Source of the DNA: Xylanibacter ruminicola
GTDB taxonomy: Bacteria; Bacteroidota; Bacteroidia; Bacteroidales; Bacteroidaceae
Assembly (NCBI RefSeq): GCF_900107775.1
Contig: NZ_FNRF01000005.1
Span: forward strand, 107,907 to 171,906
Length of the DNA: 64,000 nt
Direction of reading: 5' to 3'
A program made the translations under genes and the position numbers. Numbering within the stretch: the first letter of the stretch is position 1; every line of letters starts with the position of its first letter. Positions 27,179 to 37,197 of this stretch are shown here, piece after piece. Under the pieces are notes generated by a model. It was not told where the DNA came from. It did no database searches and was given only the letters and a program-made list of their open reading frames with translations.

Positions 27179-27568
27179 TTATACGCGACGACGCTTTGGA
27201 GGACGACATCCGTTGTGTGGCAGTGGAGTTACATCGATGATCTCCATTACCTCGATACCAGCACCATGAATGGCACGGATAGCTGACTCACGACCGTTAC
27301 CAGGACCCTTAACATAAGCCTTAACCTTACGAAGACCCAGGTCGTAAGCAACCTTAGCGCAATCCTCAGCAGCCATCTGGGCAGCATAAGGAGTATTCTT
27401 CTTTGAGCCACGGAAGCCCATCTTACCAGCTGATGACCAAGAGATGATCTGACCCTCGTCGTTAGCCAGCGATACAATAATATTATTAAAAGAACTGTGT
27501 ACGTGGAGCTGGCCGATAGCGTTTACTCTCACGTTTCTCTTCTTTGAAGTGACTGTTTTCTTTGCCAT
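27179..27568 (-). CDS. rpsK: 30S ribosomal protein S11
   Basis: The 129-aa S11 platform protein, near the mRNA exit. Conserved [25 protein letters not shown] and the C-terminal [11 protein letters not shown] are present. Second gene of the alpha operon, 32 bases after rpsM. Confidence 0.98.
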   Translation of the reverse strand: MAKKTVTSKKRNVRVNAIGQLHVHSSFNNIIVSLANDEGQIISWSSAGKMGFRGSKKNTPYAAQMAAEDCAKVAYDLGLRKVKAYVKGPGNGRESAIRAIHGAGIEVMEIIDVTPLPHNGCRPPKRRRV

Positions 27569-27600
27569 AATTCCTAATTTCTTAAATGTTCAACTTTGAA

Positions 27601-27981
27601 TTACTTCGTAGCCTTCTTCTTGTTAGCAACAGTCTTCTTCTTGCCCTTACGAGTACGAGCATTATTCTTAGTGCTCTGACCGCGAACGGGAAGACCGTTA
27701 CGATGACGGACGCCACGATAGCAACCAATATCCATCAGTCGCTTGATATTCAACTGGATCTCTGAACGGAGATCACCTTCTACTTTGAATTCAGCGCCGA
27801 TAATTTCACGGATTTTGGCTGCCTGGTCGTCAGTCCACTCGTTAACCTTCAGGTCACGGCTGACACCTGCCTTATCCAATATCTTTGCTGAACTACTTCG
27901 ACCAATACCGTAGATATAGGTCAATGCGATTTCGCCACGCTTATTCTGGGGCAAATCTACTCCAACAATTCTTATTGCCAT
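27601..27981 (-). CDS. rpsM: 30S ribosomal protein S13
   Basis: The 126-aa S13 head protein contacting tRNA and forming intersubunit bridges. It shows the conserved [12 protein letters not shown] start, the helix-two-turn-helix region, [15 protein letters not shown] and the Lys-rich tail. First gene after a 112-base gap that carries a TACCTTTGC box, so it likely starts a separate alpha transcript. Confidence 0.98.
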   Translation of the reverse strand: MAIRIVGVDLPQNKRGEIALTYIYGIGRSSSAKILDKAGVSRDLKVNEWTDDQAAKIREIIGAEFKVEGDLRSEIQLNIKRLMDIGCYRGVRHRNGLPVRGQSTKNNARTRKGKKKTVANKKKATK

Positions 27982-28041
27982 TGTTAATTAAAAAGATAAA
28001 AATAAATTACTCTAAAAATTACATTTCTTGCTAAAAAGCAT

Positions 28042-28050
28042 GCAAAGGTA
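28042..28050 (-). promoter_or_regulatory. Internal promoter -7 box before rpsM (alpha operon)
   Basis: TACCTTTGC on the minus strand, about 60 bases upstream of rpsM, within the only gap longer than 100 bases in the rplC-rplQ series. No good -33 element is seen. It would allow rpsM-rpsK-rpsD-rpoA-rplQ to be transcribed independently. Confidence 0.6.
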
Positions 28051-28093
28051 CGAAGAATTTTTCAATTCTCCGCCATTTTATGCATTTTTAACA

Positions 28094-28210
28094 TTAACCC
28101 TGACGCATTTTATACTTAGGGTTCTTCTTGTTGATAACGAACAGGCGGCCCTTACGACGTACGATTTTGCAGTCTGGGGTACGCTTCTTCAATGATGCTC
28201 TTGTCTTCAT
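28094..28210 (-). CDS. rpmJ: 50S ribosomal protein L36
   Basis: A 38-aa L36 read directly from the minus strand: [15 protein letters not shown] at the start, [17 protein letters not shown], ending MRQG. Only one Cys is present, so this is the zinc-free form. It lies 15 bases after infA in the standard position and is the last gene before the gap preceding rpsM. Confidence 0.95.
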   Translation of the reverse strand: MKTRASLKKRTPDCKIVRRKGRLFVINKKNPKYKMRQG

Positions 28211-28225
28211 ATTAATTCGTATTGT

Positions 28226-28444
28226 TTATTTGTATCTGAATACAATTCGTCCCTTTGTCAGGTCATAGGGGCTCATTTCCACCTTAACCTTATCACCGGG
28301 GAGGATCTTGATATAGTGCATTCTCATCTTACCAGAGATATGCGCAATAATCTGGACCCCATTTTCAAGTTCTACACGAAACATCGCATTCGACAGCGAT
28401 TCTACAATTGTTCCGTCCTGCTCAATAGCGGATTGCTTTGCCAT
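28226..28444 (-). CDS. infA: Translation initiation factor IF-1
   Basis: The 72-aa OB-fold factor that occupies the ribosomal A site during initiation. It starts [11 protein letters not shown] and has the conserved [27 protein letters not shown] and TKGRIVFR motifs. Located between map (9-base gap) and rpmJ, as in many bacteria. Confidence 0.98.
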   Translation of the reverse strand: MAKQSAIEQDGTIVESLSNAMFRVELENGVQIIAHISGKMRMHYIKILPGDKVKVEMSPYDLTKGRIVFRYK

Positions 28445-28453
28445 ACTTAATGT

Positions 28454-29254
28454 TTAATATAACTTACCTTCTAATTTCTCCACTTCTTCAAAAGAAGACA
28501 GGATCTCGGCCTGACCTTTTCTTACAGCAATGGTATGCTCGAAATGAGCAGCAGGTTTTCCGTCACGAGTACGGATAGTCCAGCGATCAGCATCCATCCA
28601 GATGGCTCGGTTACCCATTGTTACCATAGGCTCGATAGCCAAGCACATACCAGCTTTCAGCATGATACCGTTGCCACGTCGACCATAGTTAGGCACCTGT
28701 GGGTCTTCGTGCATCTCGCGACCGATACCATGACCGGTCAACTCACGTACGATGCCGTACTTCTGTGCCTCACAATGCTCCTGCACTGCAGCGCTGATAT
28801 CCCCCAGGTGTTTGCCTGCAACGGCACTTTCGATACCTTTGTAAAGCGACTCCTTGGTAGTCTTCAACAGCTGCTTGACCTCGTCGGAAACCTCGCCCAC
28901 ACAGAATGTGTAACACGAATCGCCATTAAAGCCGTTCAACAGTGTGCCGCAGTCGATCGAAATGATGTCGCCCTCTTTGAGAACAGTCTCAGCGTTGGGC
29001 ACGCCATGAACTACTACGTCGTTCACCGATGTGCAGATGCTGGCAGGAAACGGCCCTCCATATGGATTGGGGAAACCCTTGAAAGTTGGGATAGCACCAT
29101 TATCTCTAATGAACTCATCCGCTATCTTATCCAACTGGAGGGTCGTTATACCAGGCTTAATATGTTTAGCCAATTCGCCAAGCGTTTTGCCAACAAGTTG
29201 GTTGGCCTGGCGCATCAGCTCTATCTCATCTTCAGTCTTTAGATATATCTTCAT
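28454..29254 (-). CDS. map: Methionine aminopeptidase type I
   Basis: This 266-aa enzyme removes the initiator methionine from nascent proteins. The five metal ligands of the pita-bread fold can be located: Asp in SIDCGTLLNGFNGDSCYTF (two Asp), His in GHGIGREMHEDP, Glu in AIEPMV and Glu in HFEHTIAV. No N-terminal extension, so type Ia. It lies between secY (6-base gap) and infA in the spc region, a common arrangement. Confidence 0.97.
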   Translation of the reverse strand: MKIYLKTEDEIELMRQANQLVGKTLGELAKHIKPGITTLQLDKIADEFIRDNGAIPTFKGFPNPYGGPFPASICTSVNDVVVHGVPNAETVLKEGDIISIDCGTLLNGFNGDSCYTFCVGEVSDEVKQLLKTTKESLYKGIESAVAGKHLGDISAAVQEHCEAQKYGIVRELTGHGIGREMHEDPQVPNYGRRGNGIMLKAGMCLAIEPMVTMGNRAIWMDADRWTIRTRDGKPAAHFEHTIAVRKGQAEILSSFEEVEKLEGKLY

Positions 29255-29260
29255 AGAAGA

Positions 29261-30601
29261 TTAGTATGCGGCCATTCCACGTCCGTGAATACGACCAGAA
29301 CTGAGCAGACCGTCGTAATGACGCATCAGCAGGTGACTCTCGATCTGAGCGAGTGTGTCGAGCACAACGCCCACCAGAATCAGCAACGATGTTCCACCGA
29401 AGAACTGAGAGAACGCATCCTGAACATTCAGCAAGCTTGCCAATGCAGGCATGATAGCGATGAATGCGATGAACAATGAACCGGGGAGAGTAATGCGACT
29501 CATTACTGTGTCGATGTACTCAGCGGTCTCCTTACCGGGCTTAACACCGGGGATGAAACCATTGTTACGCTTCATGTCCTCAGCCATCTGAGTAGGATTC
29601 AGAGTGATGGCTGTGTAGAAGTATGTGAAAGCGATAATCAGTATAGCGAAAATGATGTTGTAGGTCCAGCTGTGATGATCGAGCATCGTGCGAACGAACC
29701 AACTTGCATTCTCAGGAGCTGAATACTGTACGATAGTCAATGGAATGAACATCAGAGCCTGAGCAAAGATGATAGGCATTACATTGGCAGCGAACAGCTT
29801 CAGGGGGATATACTGACGTGCTCCACCTACCTGCTTGTTACCTACGAGGCGCTTAGCGTACTGAACGGGCACTTTGCGAACACCCTGCACCAGAACAATT
29901 GATGCGCAAACAACTGCATAGAGAATGATGATCTCGACCAAGAACATAACCAGTCCACCACCAGTGATGGCAGTGAATCGCGAGCTAACCTCCTGGATGA
30001 AAGCCTGAGGCAGACGAGCGATAATACCGATCATGATAATGAGCGAGATACCATTACCTATACCCTTATCCGTAATGCGCTCACCCAACCACAGGATAAA
30101 CATGCTACCTGCAGCCAGAATGATAACAGCAGGAACCATGAAGTATGACCATGAGATGCCTGTTGCCAGAGCAGCTCCCGAAGTCATCTTCAGGTTCATC
30201 AGGTAACCCGGTGCCTGGAACATCAGGATGGCTACGGTGAGCCAACGGGTGTACATGCTGATCTTCTTGCGGCCGCTTTCACCTTCGCGCTGCATTTTCT
30301 GCACGTAGGGAACAGCGACAGCAAGAAGCTGCATTACGATAGAAGCAGAGATGTAAGGCATGATTCCAAGCGCAAAGATAGATGCGTTGGAGAATGCACC
30401 ACCGGAGAACATGTCGAGCAATGACATCAAACCACCGGCAGTCTGTGACTGCAATTGGCTTAACATGGCTGGGTTGATACCAGGAAGTACAACGAACGAA
30501 CCAAAACGATAAATTGCTACGAACAGGAGAGTGATGAGGATGCGCTGGCGCAAGTCCTCAATCTTCCAGATGTTCTTCAGTGTCTCTATTAACTTCTTCA
30601 T
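29261..30601 (-). CDS. secY: Protein translocase subunit SecY
   Basis: The 446-aa central pore of the Sec translocon, with ten predicted membrane helices. Conserved motifs include the N-terminal RILITLLFVAIYRFGSFV helix, ALGIMPYISASIVMQL, GISLIIMIGI and the cytoplasmic loop with KPGKETAEYID. It follows rplO by 8 bases. It pairs with the SecE encoded at 62011-62202. Confidence 0.98.
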   Translation of the reverse strand: MKKLIETLKNIWKIEDLRQRILITLLFVAIYRFGSFVVLPGINPAMLSQLQSQTAGGLMSLLDMFSGGAFSNASIFALGIMPYISASIVMQLLAVAVPYVQKMQREGESGRKKISMYTRWLTVAILMFQAPGYLMNLKMTSGAALATGISWSYFMVPAVIILAAGSMFILWLGERITDKGIGNGISLIIMIGIIARLPQAFIQEVSSRFTAITGGGLVMFLVEIIILYAVVCASIVLVQGVRKVPVQYAKRLVGNKQVGGARQYIPLKLFAANVMPIIFAQALMFIPLTIVQYSAPENASWFVRTMLDHHSWTYNIIFAILIIAFTYFYTAITLNPTQMAEDMKRNNGFIPGVKPGKETAEYIDTVMSRITLPGSLFIAFIAIMPALASLLNVQDAFSQFFGGTSLLILVGVVLDTLAQIESHLLMRHYDGLLSSGRIHGRGMAAY

Positions 30602-30609
30602 TTTTAATG

Positions 30610-31056
30610 TTAGATTTTTGTTGCGTTACCACCTACTGCCTTGATTGCCTCTTCAGCAGTCTTTGAGAAAGCGTTAGCTTCTACGTCAACCTTAGCCTTG
30701 AGCTCACCGTTGCCAAGAACCTTTACCAGCTCCTTGCCATTGGTAAGACCAGCAGCGATCAACTCCTCAATGCCGATCTTGGTGAGGTTCTTCTCCTCAG
30801 CAAGCTTCTGCAGTGTAGAGAGGTTAACTGCAAAGTACTCTTTGTGGTTGATGTTCTTGAAACCAGACTTCGGAACGCGACGCTGGAGTGGCATCTGACC
30901 ACCTTCGAATCCAATCTTTCTCTTATAACCAGAACGAGCCTTGGCACCCTTGTGACCACGAGTAGAAGTACCACCCAGACCTGAACCAGGTCCGCGACCG
31001 ATACGACGACTTGAGTGGGTAGAACCCTCAGCCGGCTTTAAATTATTCAGTTTCAT
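30610..31056 (-). CDS. rplO: 50S ribosomal protein L15
   Basis: The 148-aa L15, a late-assembly large-subunit protein. The glycine-rich N-terminal segment RRIGRGPGSGLGGTSTRGHKG is split in the usual way and followed by GFEGGQMPLQRR. Located between rpmD (26-base gap) and secY. Confidence 0.98.
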   Translation of the reverse strand: MKLNNLKPAEGSTHSSRRIGRGPGSGLGGTSTRGHKGAKARSGYKRKIGFEGGQMPLQRRVPKSGFKNINHKEYFAVNLSTLQKLAEEKNLTKIGIEELIAAGLTNGKELVKVLGNGELKAKVDVEANAFSKTAEEAIKAVGGNATKI

Positions 31057-31082
31057 AATCGAATCTACTTTTAAAATGTTAA

Positions 31083-31259
31083 TTACTCAACGACTGTTAC
31101 CAGGTGGTGTACCTTACGGATCATGCCACGGATTGAAGGAGTATCCTCTACCTCAACAACCTGAGAGATCTTGCGCAGGCCGAGAGCCTCGAGAGTGCGC
31201 TTCTGATCAACTGGATAACCGATCTTACTCTTAATCTGCTTTACCTTAATTGTTGCCAT
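31083..31259 (-). CDS. rpmD: 50S ribosomal protein L30
   Basis: A 58-aa L30 read from the minus strand: starts [14 protein letters not shown], then [12 protein letters not shown] and [15 protein letters not shown] at the end. Length and placement (14 bases after rpsE, before rplO) are standard. Confidence 0.96.
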   Translation of the reverse strand: MATIKVKQIKSKIGYPVDQKRTLEALGLRKISQVVEVEDTPSIRGMIRKVHHLVTVVE

Positions 31260-31273
31260 AGTTATTTTCTCCT

Positions 31274-31786
31274 TTAACCTCTAAATACTTTATCCATACT
31301 GATTCCACGAGTACCTGCTACAGTATAGGCATCACGCATCTGACTCAGAGCTACGATAGTTGCCTTAACCAGGTTGTGAGGGTTAGATGAGCCCTTTGAC
31401 TTAGCGAGCACATCCTTGATACCAACACTCTCCAGTACGGCACGCATAGCACCACCGGCAACAAGACCGGTACCAGCAGCAGCTGGCTTCAGGAATACCT
31501 GAGCACCGCCGAAGCGAGCCTCCATCTCATGAGGGATGGTACCCTTGAGTACGGGAACTTTAACAAGATTCTTCTTAGCTGCCTCAACACCCTTGGCGAT
31601 AGCTGCTGTAACCTCACCAGCCTTACCAAGACCCCAGCCGATGATGCCGTTGCCGTCGCCGACAACTACAATGGCTGCGAATGTAAAGGTGCGACCTCCC
31701 TTTGTTACCTTGGTAACACGGTTGATGGCAACCAGTCTGTCTTTCAACTCTACGTCACTATTTACTTTAACTTTGTTCATTGCCAT
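31274..31786 (-). CDS. rpsE: 30S ribosomal protein S5
   Basis: The 170-aa S5, involved in decoding fidelity and mRNA unwinding. The N-terminal double-stranded-RNA-binding fold ([20 protein letters not shown]) and the C-terminal [22 protein letters not shown] are present. It starts 6 bases after rplR. Confidence 0.98.
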   Translation of the reverse strand: MAMNKVKVNSDVELKDRLVAINRVTKVTKGGRTFTFAAIVVVGDGNGIIGWGLGKAGEVTAAIAKGVEAAKKNLVKVPVLKGTIPHEMEARFGGAQVFLKPAAAGTGLVAGGAMRAVLESVGIKDVLAKSKGSSNPHNLVKATIVALSQMRDAYTVAGTRGISMDKVFRG

Positions 31787-31792
31787 AATCGT

Positions 31793-32137
31793 TTAGAATT
31801 TAAGTCCACCTTTACGAGCTGCGTCTGCAAGCGACTTTACGCGGCCGTGATACAGATAACCGTTACGGTCGAAGACAACGGCGCTAACGCCAGCCTCCTG
31901 AGCCTTCTTGGCTACCAGCTCACCTACCTTCTCAGCCTGCTCGATCTTAGGCATAGCCTCGAGACCCAGTGAAGATGCAGAAGCAAGTGTTTTACCTTCC
32001 AAATCATTGATCACCTGAGCATAGATCTGCTTGTTGCTGCGGAAAACGCTCAGACGAGGACGCTCGGCTGTGCCGAATACGTTCTTACGAATTCTATATT
32101 TGATCTTAATTCGTCTTTCTACTTTCTTTGTTGTCAT
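31793..32137 (-). CDS. rplR: 50S ribosomal protein L18
   Basis: A 114-aa 5S-rRNA-binding protein, with [19 protein letters not shown] and the C-terminal [20 protein letters not shown]. The start is set at ATG 32137 (MTTKKVERR); a TTG three codons upstream is also in frame but non-canonical for the family. Confidence 0.97.
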   Translation of the reverse strand: MTTKKVERRIKIKYRIRKNVFGTAERPRLSVFRSNKQIYAQVINDLEGKTLASASSLGLEAMPKIEQAEKVGELVAKKAQEAGVSAVVFDRNGYLYHGRVKSLADAARKGGLKF

Positions 32138-32171
32138 AATCTTCAATTTTTAATGATGTTAATTTTCAAGA

Positions 32172-32741
32172 TTACTTAGCTGAAGCTGACTTACCCGACT
32201 TACGACGGATAACCTCACCCTTGAACAAAATACCCTTTCCTTTGTAAGGCTCAGGCATACGGAAAGAACGAATCTTAGCACAAATCAGACCGAGCAGTGC
32301 CTTGTCGCATGACTCGAGGATAATCTGAGGATTCTGGTTACGCTCAGACTTGGTCTCAACCTTAACCTCCTGAGGAAGCTGGATGAAGATGGGGTGAGTA
32401 TAACCCAGAGCGAACTCGATGATGTTACCCTGGTTAGAAACACGGTAACCTACACCTACGAGCTCCATCTCCTTCTTATAACCTTCGCTTACGCCTACTA
32501 CCATGTTGTTAACAAGCGCACGATACAGACCGTGGAAAGCCTGCTTCTGCTTGATGTTAACAGGGCTGTTCTCGTCGATCTCAAACTTAATCTGACCGTC
32601 CTCGATAGTCATCTTGATAGAGGGGTCAACCTTCTGTGTCAGCTCTCCCTTTGGACCCTTAACGGTTACAACACCGTCCTTGTCCTGAGCAACAGTAACG
32701 CCTGCAGGGATACTAATTGGCAATTTTCCTATTCTTGACAT
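32172..32741 (-). CDS. rplF: 50S ribosomal protein L6
   Basis: The 189-aa L6, which lies near the factor-binding site where EF-G and EF-Tu dock. It begins MSRIGKLPI and ends with the conserved PEPYKGKGILF region. Between rpsH (14-base gap) and rplR. Confidence 0.98.
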   Translation of the reverse strand: MSRIGKLPISIPAGVTVAQDKDGVVTVKGPKGELTQKVDPSIKMTIEDGQIKFEIDENSPVNIKQKQAFHGLYRALVNNMVVGVSEGYKKEMELVGVGYRVSNQGNIIEFALGYTHPIFIQLPQEVKVETKSERNQNPQIILESCDKALLGLICAKIRSFRMPEPYKGKGILFKGEVIRRKSGKSASAK

Positions 32742-32755
32742 ATTCTATCCTCCAA

Positions 32756-33151
32756 TTAATATACATAGCAAAGAACCTCACCACCGATCTTCAGGGCTGC
32801 GGCCTCTTTGTCTGTCATTACACCTTTAGACGTGGAAAGGATGGCAATTCCAAGTCCGTTAATTACTCTCGGCATGTCTTTGTAGCCAGTGTACTGGCGA
32901 AGACCTGGGGTTGAAACTCGCTTCAAGCACTTGATAGCGTTCTCACGAGTAGCTGGGTTGTACTTCAAAGCAACCTTGATGGTACCCTGAGGACCATCCT
33001 CGATGAACTTGTAGTTCAGGATGTAACCCTTCTCGAAGAGGATCTTAGTGATCTCTTTCTTCAAGTTTGACGCAGGAACCTCAACGACACGGTGATGTGC
33101 CATGATGGCGTTTCTGAGTCTTGTCAGATAATCTGCTATTGGATCTGTCAT
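32756..33151 (-). CDS. rpsH: 30S ribosomal protein S8
   Basis: The 131-aa S8, a central-domain 16S rRNA binder. It starts MTDPIADYLTRLRNA and ends with the conserved GGEVLCYVY. In E. coli S8 represses the spc operon; here a small TCGGG/CCCGA hairpin at 33172-33186 lies in the 79-base gap just upstream of this gene, but whether S8 binds it is unknown. Confidence 0.98.
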   Translation of the reverse strand: MTDPIADYLTRLRNAIMAHHRVVEVPASNLKKEITKILFEKGYILNYKFIEDGPQGTIKVALKYNPATRENAIKCLKRVSTPGLRQYTGYKDMPRVINGLGIAILSTSKGVMTDKEAAALKIGGEVLCYVY

Positions 33152-33230
33152 AAAATAAATGTTTTAATTAATCGGGACTACCCCGACAATATTAAATTAA
33201 TAAATCTCTTTTTTGCTTAAATCAGGTAGA

Positions 33231-33533
33231 TTACCAGCTGGCCTTCTTTACTCCAGGAATCAGACCGTTTGATGCCATCTCACGGAACTGGATACGAGAA
33301 AGACCGAACTGACGCATATATCCCTTTGGACGACCTGTGATCTTGCAACGGTTGTGCAGACGGATAGGGTTAGCGTTCTTAGGGATGCTCTGCAACTTGC
33401 GAGCTGCCTCATAAGCCTCTGCGGGATCCTCAGTAGTAGCGATCACCTTCTTCAGAGTTGCACGTTTCTCAGCGTAGCGAGCAACGAGCTTAGCGCGCTT
33501 TACCTCGCGGGCTTTCATTGATTCTTTTGCCAT
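33231..33533 (-). CDS. rpsN: 30S ribosomal protein S14
   Basis: A 100-aa S14 of the long, zinc-free type: [17 protein letters not shown] at the start, [20 protein letters not shown], ending [11 protein letters not shown]. The CxxC pairs of the short zinc form are absent. Gap to rplE is 5 bases. Confidence 0.98.
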   Translation of the reverse strand: MAKESMKAREVKRAKLVARYAEKRATLKKVIATTEDPAEAYEAARKLQSIPKNANPIRLHNRCKITGRPKGYMRQFGLSRIQFREMASNGLIPGVKKASW

Positions 33534-33538
33534 ATCTC

Positions 33539-34096
33539 TTAATCGTTTTTAGCGTTCTTGAATGGAAGACCGAAAGCCTTCAGCAGTGCGAAACCTTCCT
33601 CGTCGGTCTGAGCCGATGTAACGAAGGTGATGTTCATACCCTGAATGCGGTCAACTGAATCGATATTGATCTCTGGGAAGATAATCTGCTCCTGGATACC
33701 CAGTGTGTAGTTACCACGGCCGTCGAACTTGCTCTCGATACCCTTGAAGTCGCGGATACGAGGGAGAGCGATGCGAACGAGCTTCTCGAGGAACTCGTAC
33801 ATGCGCTCACGACGAAGAGTTACCATCACACCGATAGGCATCTTCTTACGAAGCTTGAAGTTTGCGATATCCTTCTTAGAATATGTAGCAACTGCCTTCT
33901 GACCACAGATAGCGGTAATCTCGTTGATAGCAACCTCGATGATCTTCTTATCCTGAGTAGCATCACCAAGACCCTGGTTTACTACGATCTTCTTCAGGAC
34001 AGGAATCTGCATTGCAGAAGTGTAGTTGAACTGCTTCTGAAGAGCAGGAGCAATCTTCTCCTTGTACTCTTTCTTTAACTGTGCTGTATTTGCCAT
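33539..34096 (-). CDS. rplE: 50S ribosomal protein L5
   Basis: The 185-aa 5S-rRNA-binding L5, which also contacts P-site tRNA. Conserved [23 protein letters not shown] and [15 protein letters not shown] are present. The ATG shares one base with the rplX stop, so translation is probably coupled. Confidence 0.98.
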   Translation of the reverse strand: MANTAQLKKEYKEKIAPALQKQFNYTSAMQIPVLKKIVVNQGLGDATQDKKIIEVAINEITAICGQKAVATYSKKDIANFKLRKKMPIGVMVTLRRERMYEFLEKLVRIALPRIRDFKGIESKFDGRGNYTLGIQEQIIFPEINIDSVDRIQGMNITFVTSAQTDEEGFALLKAFGLPFKNAKND

Positions 34097-34413
34097 TACT
34101 TAATCTCCTCTCCTGACTTTTTAGCGATACGAACGACATTCTTACCCTCGCGCTTGATAGCAACACGGGTAGCCTTGCCACTCTTCGGATCAATCAAACT
34201 AATATTCGAAATGTGAATAGGAGCCTCCATCTTCACAAAGCCTCCCTGAGGATTCTTGGCGCTTGGCTTGGCACTCTTGTTCACCATGTTGATACCCTCT
34301 ACGAGAGCACGCTGCTTGTCGGTCAGAACCTTCAGTACCTTACCAGTCTTGCCCTTGTCCTCACCGGCCAGAACGATGACTGTATCGTTTTTCTTAATAT
34401 TGAACTTTGCCAT
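34096..34413 (-). CDS. rplX: 50S ribosomal protein L24
   Basis: The 105-aa L24, an assembly-initiator protein. The KOW motif ([18 protein letters not shown]) is near the N-terminus, followed by [20 protein letters not shown]. It overlaps rplE by one base. Confidence 0.97.
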   Translation of the reverse strand: MAKFNIKKNDTVIVLAGEDKGKTGKVLKVLTDKQRALVEGINMVNKSAKPSAKNPQGGFVKMEAPIHISNISLIDPKSGKATRVAIKREGKNVVRIAKKSGEEIK

Positions 34414-34444
34414 TTCTTCTTTACTTTTTTACTTGTTTACCTTT

Positions 34445-34810
34445 TTACAGTACCTCAGGTGCCAAAGAAACGACCTTCATATTCACGGCACGGAGCTCAC
34501 GGGCAACGGGGCCGAAGATACGGCTACCGCGGAGCTCACCTGCATTGTTCAGCAGTACGCAGGCATTGTCGTCGAAACGGATGTAAGAACCATCAGCACG
34601 ACGGATTTCCTTCTTAGTGCGAACAACCAAAGCCTTTGATACTGCACCCTTCTTTACATCACTTGTAGGGATCGCGTTCTTGATAGACACAACGATGATA
34701 TCACCTACGCTGGCATAACGGCGCTTGGTACCGCCCAATACACGGATGCAGAGAGCCTCGCGTGCACCGCTGTTGTCAGCTACTGTAAGTCTTGATTCTG
34801 TCTGTATCAT
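34445..34810 (-). CDS. rplN: 50S ribosomal protein L14
   Basis: The 121-aa L14, at the subunit interface. It starts [17 protein letters not shown], contains [15 protein letters not shown], and ends [10 protein letters not shown]. Two bases separate it from rpsQ. Confidence 0.98.
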   Translation of the reverse strand: MIQTESRLTVADNSGAREALCIRVLGGTKRRYASVGDIIVVSIKNAIPTSDVKKGAVSKALVVRTKKEIRRADGSYIRFDDNACVLLNNAGELRGSRIFGPVARELRAVNMKVVSLAPEVL

Positions 34811-34812
34811 AA

Positions 34813-35070
34813 TTACTTAGCTTTTTCTACGATGTTAACTAATCTCCATCTCTTTGTCTTTGACAGAGGACGGGTTTCCATAATGAGCACTGTATCACCT
34901 ACATTGCACTCGTTATTCTCATCGTGTGCGTGATACTTCTTTGTCTTCTGGACAAACTTACCATACATAGGGTGCTTCTCCTTGAACTTGGCTGCAATAA
35001 CAATGGTTTTATCCATCTTGTTGCTGATAACGACACCCTGTCTTGTCTTTCTTAAATTTCTTGTTTCCAT
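34813..35070 (-). CDS. rpsQ: 30S ribosomal protein S17
   Basis: An 85-aa OB-fold 16S-rRNA-binding protein, starting [12 protein letters not shown] and ending [13 protein letters not shown] second ATG three codons upstream (35079) is in frame; the shorter start is chosen by comparison with family N-termini. Confidence 0.97.
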   Translation of the reverse strand: METRNLRKTRQGVVISNKMDKTIVIAAKFKEKHPMYGKFVQKTKKYHAHDENNECNVGDTVLIMETRPLSKTKRWRLVNIVEKAK

Positions 35071-35081
35071 CTGGACCATTG

Positions 35082-35276
35082 TTATTTATTAAGTTCTCTC
35101 TGATGAAGTTCTGATTTCATTCGTGCGATATCGCGACGAGCGGCCTTAATCTGAGATGGATTCTCAAGTGGAGTGATTGCGTGGTTCAACTTCATCTGGT
35201 TGTACTTTGCAACCTCAGCCTCAATGCGCTCTGCCAGATCCTTGGTCTCGAGCTCTCTTACTTCTTTAATCTTCAT
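35082..35276 (-). CDS. rpmC: 50S ribosomal protein L29
   Basis: A 64-aa two-helix protein at the exit tunnel, starting MKIKEVREL; it contains the conserved [21 protein letters not shown] two codons upstream is rejected as start because it would overlap the rplP stop. Confidence 0.96.
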   Translation of the reverse strand: MKIKEVRELETKDLAERIEAEVAKYNQMKLNHAITPLENPSQIKAARRDIARMKSELHQRELNK

Positions 35277-35282
35277 ACTCAA

Positions 35283-35711
35283 TTAAGCGTTTTTATCGAA
35301 ATCACGTCTTACAACAAACTTAGTCTTTACGGGCAGCTTCTGAGCACCGAGGCGAAGAGCCTCCTTAGCGATGTCGAAAGGTACACCCTCTACTTCAAAG
35401 AGAATACGGCCTGGTGTAACAGGTGCAACCCATCCTGCGGGATCTCCCTTACCTTTACCCATTCGCACGTCAGCAGGCTTGCGAGTGATTGGCTTATCAG
35501 GGAAGATGCGAATCCATACCTGACCTTCACGGTTCATATAACGATTGATAGCAACACGGGCTGCCTCAATCTGGCGGCTGTCGATCCACTTGGCATCCAA
35601 TGTCTTGATACCGAAAGATCCGAAAGCCAGTGTTGTTCCTCTGTGGGCGTTGCCTTTGTTGCCGCGTCCATCCTGAGGTCTTCTATATCTTACTCTTTTG
35701 GGCTGTAACAT
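35283..35711 (-). CDS. rplP: 50S ribosomal protein L16
   Basis: The 142-aa L16 near the A-site tRNA elbow. It starts [11 protein letters not shown] and contains [20 protein letters not shown] and [11 protein letters not shown]. Between rpsC (25-base gap) and rpmC. Confidence 0.98.
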   Translation of the reverse strand: MLQPKRVRYRRPQDGRGNKGNAHRGTTLAFGSFGIKTLDAKWIDSRQIEAARVAINRYMNREGQVWIRIFPDKPITRKPADVRMGKGKGDPAGWVAPVTPGRILFEVEGVPFDIAKEALRLGAQKLPVKTKFVVRRDFDKNA

Positions 35712-35736
35712 AATAAGTTTCTACTTTAAATCGTTA

Positions 35737-36459
35737 TTACTTCTTCTTATTACGGAACTTTCTGTCACGACCATTACCGCCGTTAGAGCGACCATTTGAT
35801 TTCTCCTGAGTGAAGTTAGGTGCGAGGTCAACGTTTCCGTAGATCTCACCACGGCAAATCCATACCTTGATACCCAGAATACCAACCTTGGTCAGAGCCT
35901 CAGCGTGGCAGTAGTCAATGTCAGCACGATAAGTGTGCAGAGGAGTACGACCCTCCTTCAGCATCTCGCTACGTGCGATTTCAGCTCCATTAAGACGACC
36001 TGAAATCTGAACCTTAATACCCTCGGCACCAGCACGCATTGTGTTCTGGATAGCCATCTTGATGGCACGGCGATAAGCGATCTTACCCTCTACCTGGCGA
36101 GCGATGTTGTTGGCAACAATCGTGGCATCGAGCTCAGGACGCTTTACCTCGAAGATATTAATCTGAATCTCCTTATCATAGAGCTTCTTCAGTTCTTCCT
36201 TCAGTTTGTCGACATCTTGTCCACCTTTACCAATGACGAGACCTGGACGGGCTGTGCAAATAGTAATGGTAACCAGCTTCAATGTGCGCTCGATGACAAT
36301 CTTCGATACGCTGGCCTTAGCCAGACGCTCGTTCAGGTACTTACGGATTTTCTGATCCTCTACCAGGTTATCTCCGAAGTCCTTGCCTCCGAACCAATTT
36401 GAATCCCAACCTCTTACGATTCCAAGACGGTTGCTAATTGGATTAACTTTCTGTCCCAT
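35737..36459 (-). CDS. rpsC: 30S ribosomal protein S3
   Basis: The 240-aa S3, part of the mRNA entry channel. The KH domain has [17 protein letters not shown], and the C-terminal domain has [20 protein letters not shown] and [10 protein letters not shown] basic, glycine- and asparagine-rich tail ([20 protein letters not shown]) ends the protein. Confidence 0.98.
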   Translation of the reverse strand: MGQKVNPISNRLGIVRGWDSNWFGGKDFGDNLVEDQKIRKYLNERLAKASVSKIVIERTLKLVTITICTARPGLVIGKGGQDVDKLKEELKKLYDKEIQINIFEVKRPELDATIVANNIARQVEGKIAYRRAIKMAIQNTMRAGAEGIKVQISGRLNGAEIARSEMLKEGRTPLHTYRADIDYCHAEALTKVGILGIKVWICRGEIYGNVDLAPNFTQEKSNGRSNGGNGRDRKFRNKKK

Positions 36460-36461
36460 AC

Positions 36462-36869
36462 TTATTCTTTTACATCATTAGTTTTAGCATCAACAAACAG
36501 AGTCACGTGATTAGAACGCTTGCGGATACGATAGCCGCGACCCTGTGGTGCAGGTCTCATTCTCTTCATTGTAACACCCTCGTCAACGAATACGCGAGTG
36601 ATGAACAGCTCACCATCCTCAGCCTTGCGATCGTTCTTGGCTTCCCAGTTAGCGATGGCCGAACGGAGGAGTTTCTCTACATTAGCTGCAGCTGCCTTCT
36701 TCGAGAAACGGAGTACACCCAGAGCGCGATTTACCTCCATGCCGCGGATCATGTCCACAACATAGCGCATCTTGCGGGGTGAAGAGGGGCAGCCGTTGAG
36801 CTTGGCAAAATACTGTGTCTTAAGTGCTGCTTTTCTTTCTTCAGCCTTAATATGTTTTCTTGCTCCCAT
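36462..36869 (-). CDS. rplV: 50S ribosomal protein L22
   Basis: The 135-aa L22 that reaches into the exit tunnel and is a site of macrolide-resistance changes. The extended loop region ([19 protein letters not shown]) looks intact. The N-terminus is slightly longer than in E. coli. Two bases before rpsC. Confidence 0.97.
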   Translation of the reverse strand: MGARKHIKAEERKAALKTQYFAKLNGCPSSPRKMRYVVDMIRGMEVNRALGVLRFSKKAAAANVEKLLRSAIANWEAKNDRKAEDGELFITRVFVDEGVTMKRMRPAPQGRGYRIRKRSNHVTLFVDAKTNDVKE

Positions 36870-36909
36870 TTTAATTCTTTAATTTTTTAATTCTTAATTC
36901 TCCCTGGGA

Positions 36910-37176
36910 TTACTTCTTGTTACCGGCGTGACCACCGAAACGACGTGTAGGTGCAAACTCTCCGAGCTTGTGACCAACCATGTTTTCTGTAACGTAAACA
37001 GGGATAAATTTGTTACCGTTATGAACTGCAACAGTGTGTCCCACGAAATCGGGTGAGATCATTGATGCTCTGGCCCATGTCTTAACGACATTCTTCTTAC
37101 CACTCTCATTCATAGCGAGAATCTTCTTCTCGAGTGATACGTTGATGTATGGACCCTTCTTTAATGAACGACTCAT
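36910..37176 (-). CDS. rpsS: 30S ribosomal protein S19
   Basis: The 88-aa S19 head protein, starting [11 protein letters not shown], with [20 protein letters not shown] and ending [11 protein letters not shown]. Between rplB (21-base gap) and rplV. Confidence 0.98.
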   Translation of the reverse strand: MSRSLKKGPYINVSLEKKILAMNESGKKNVVKTWARASMISPDFVGHTVAVHNGNKFIPVYVTENMVGHKLGEFAPTRRFGGHAGNKK

Positions 37177-37197
37177 AATTTACTCTAATTAACTTGT

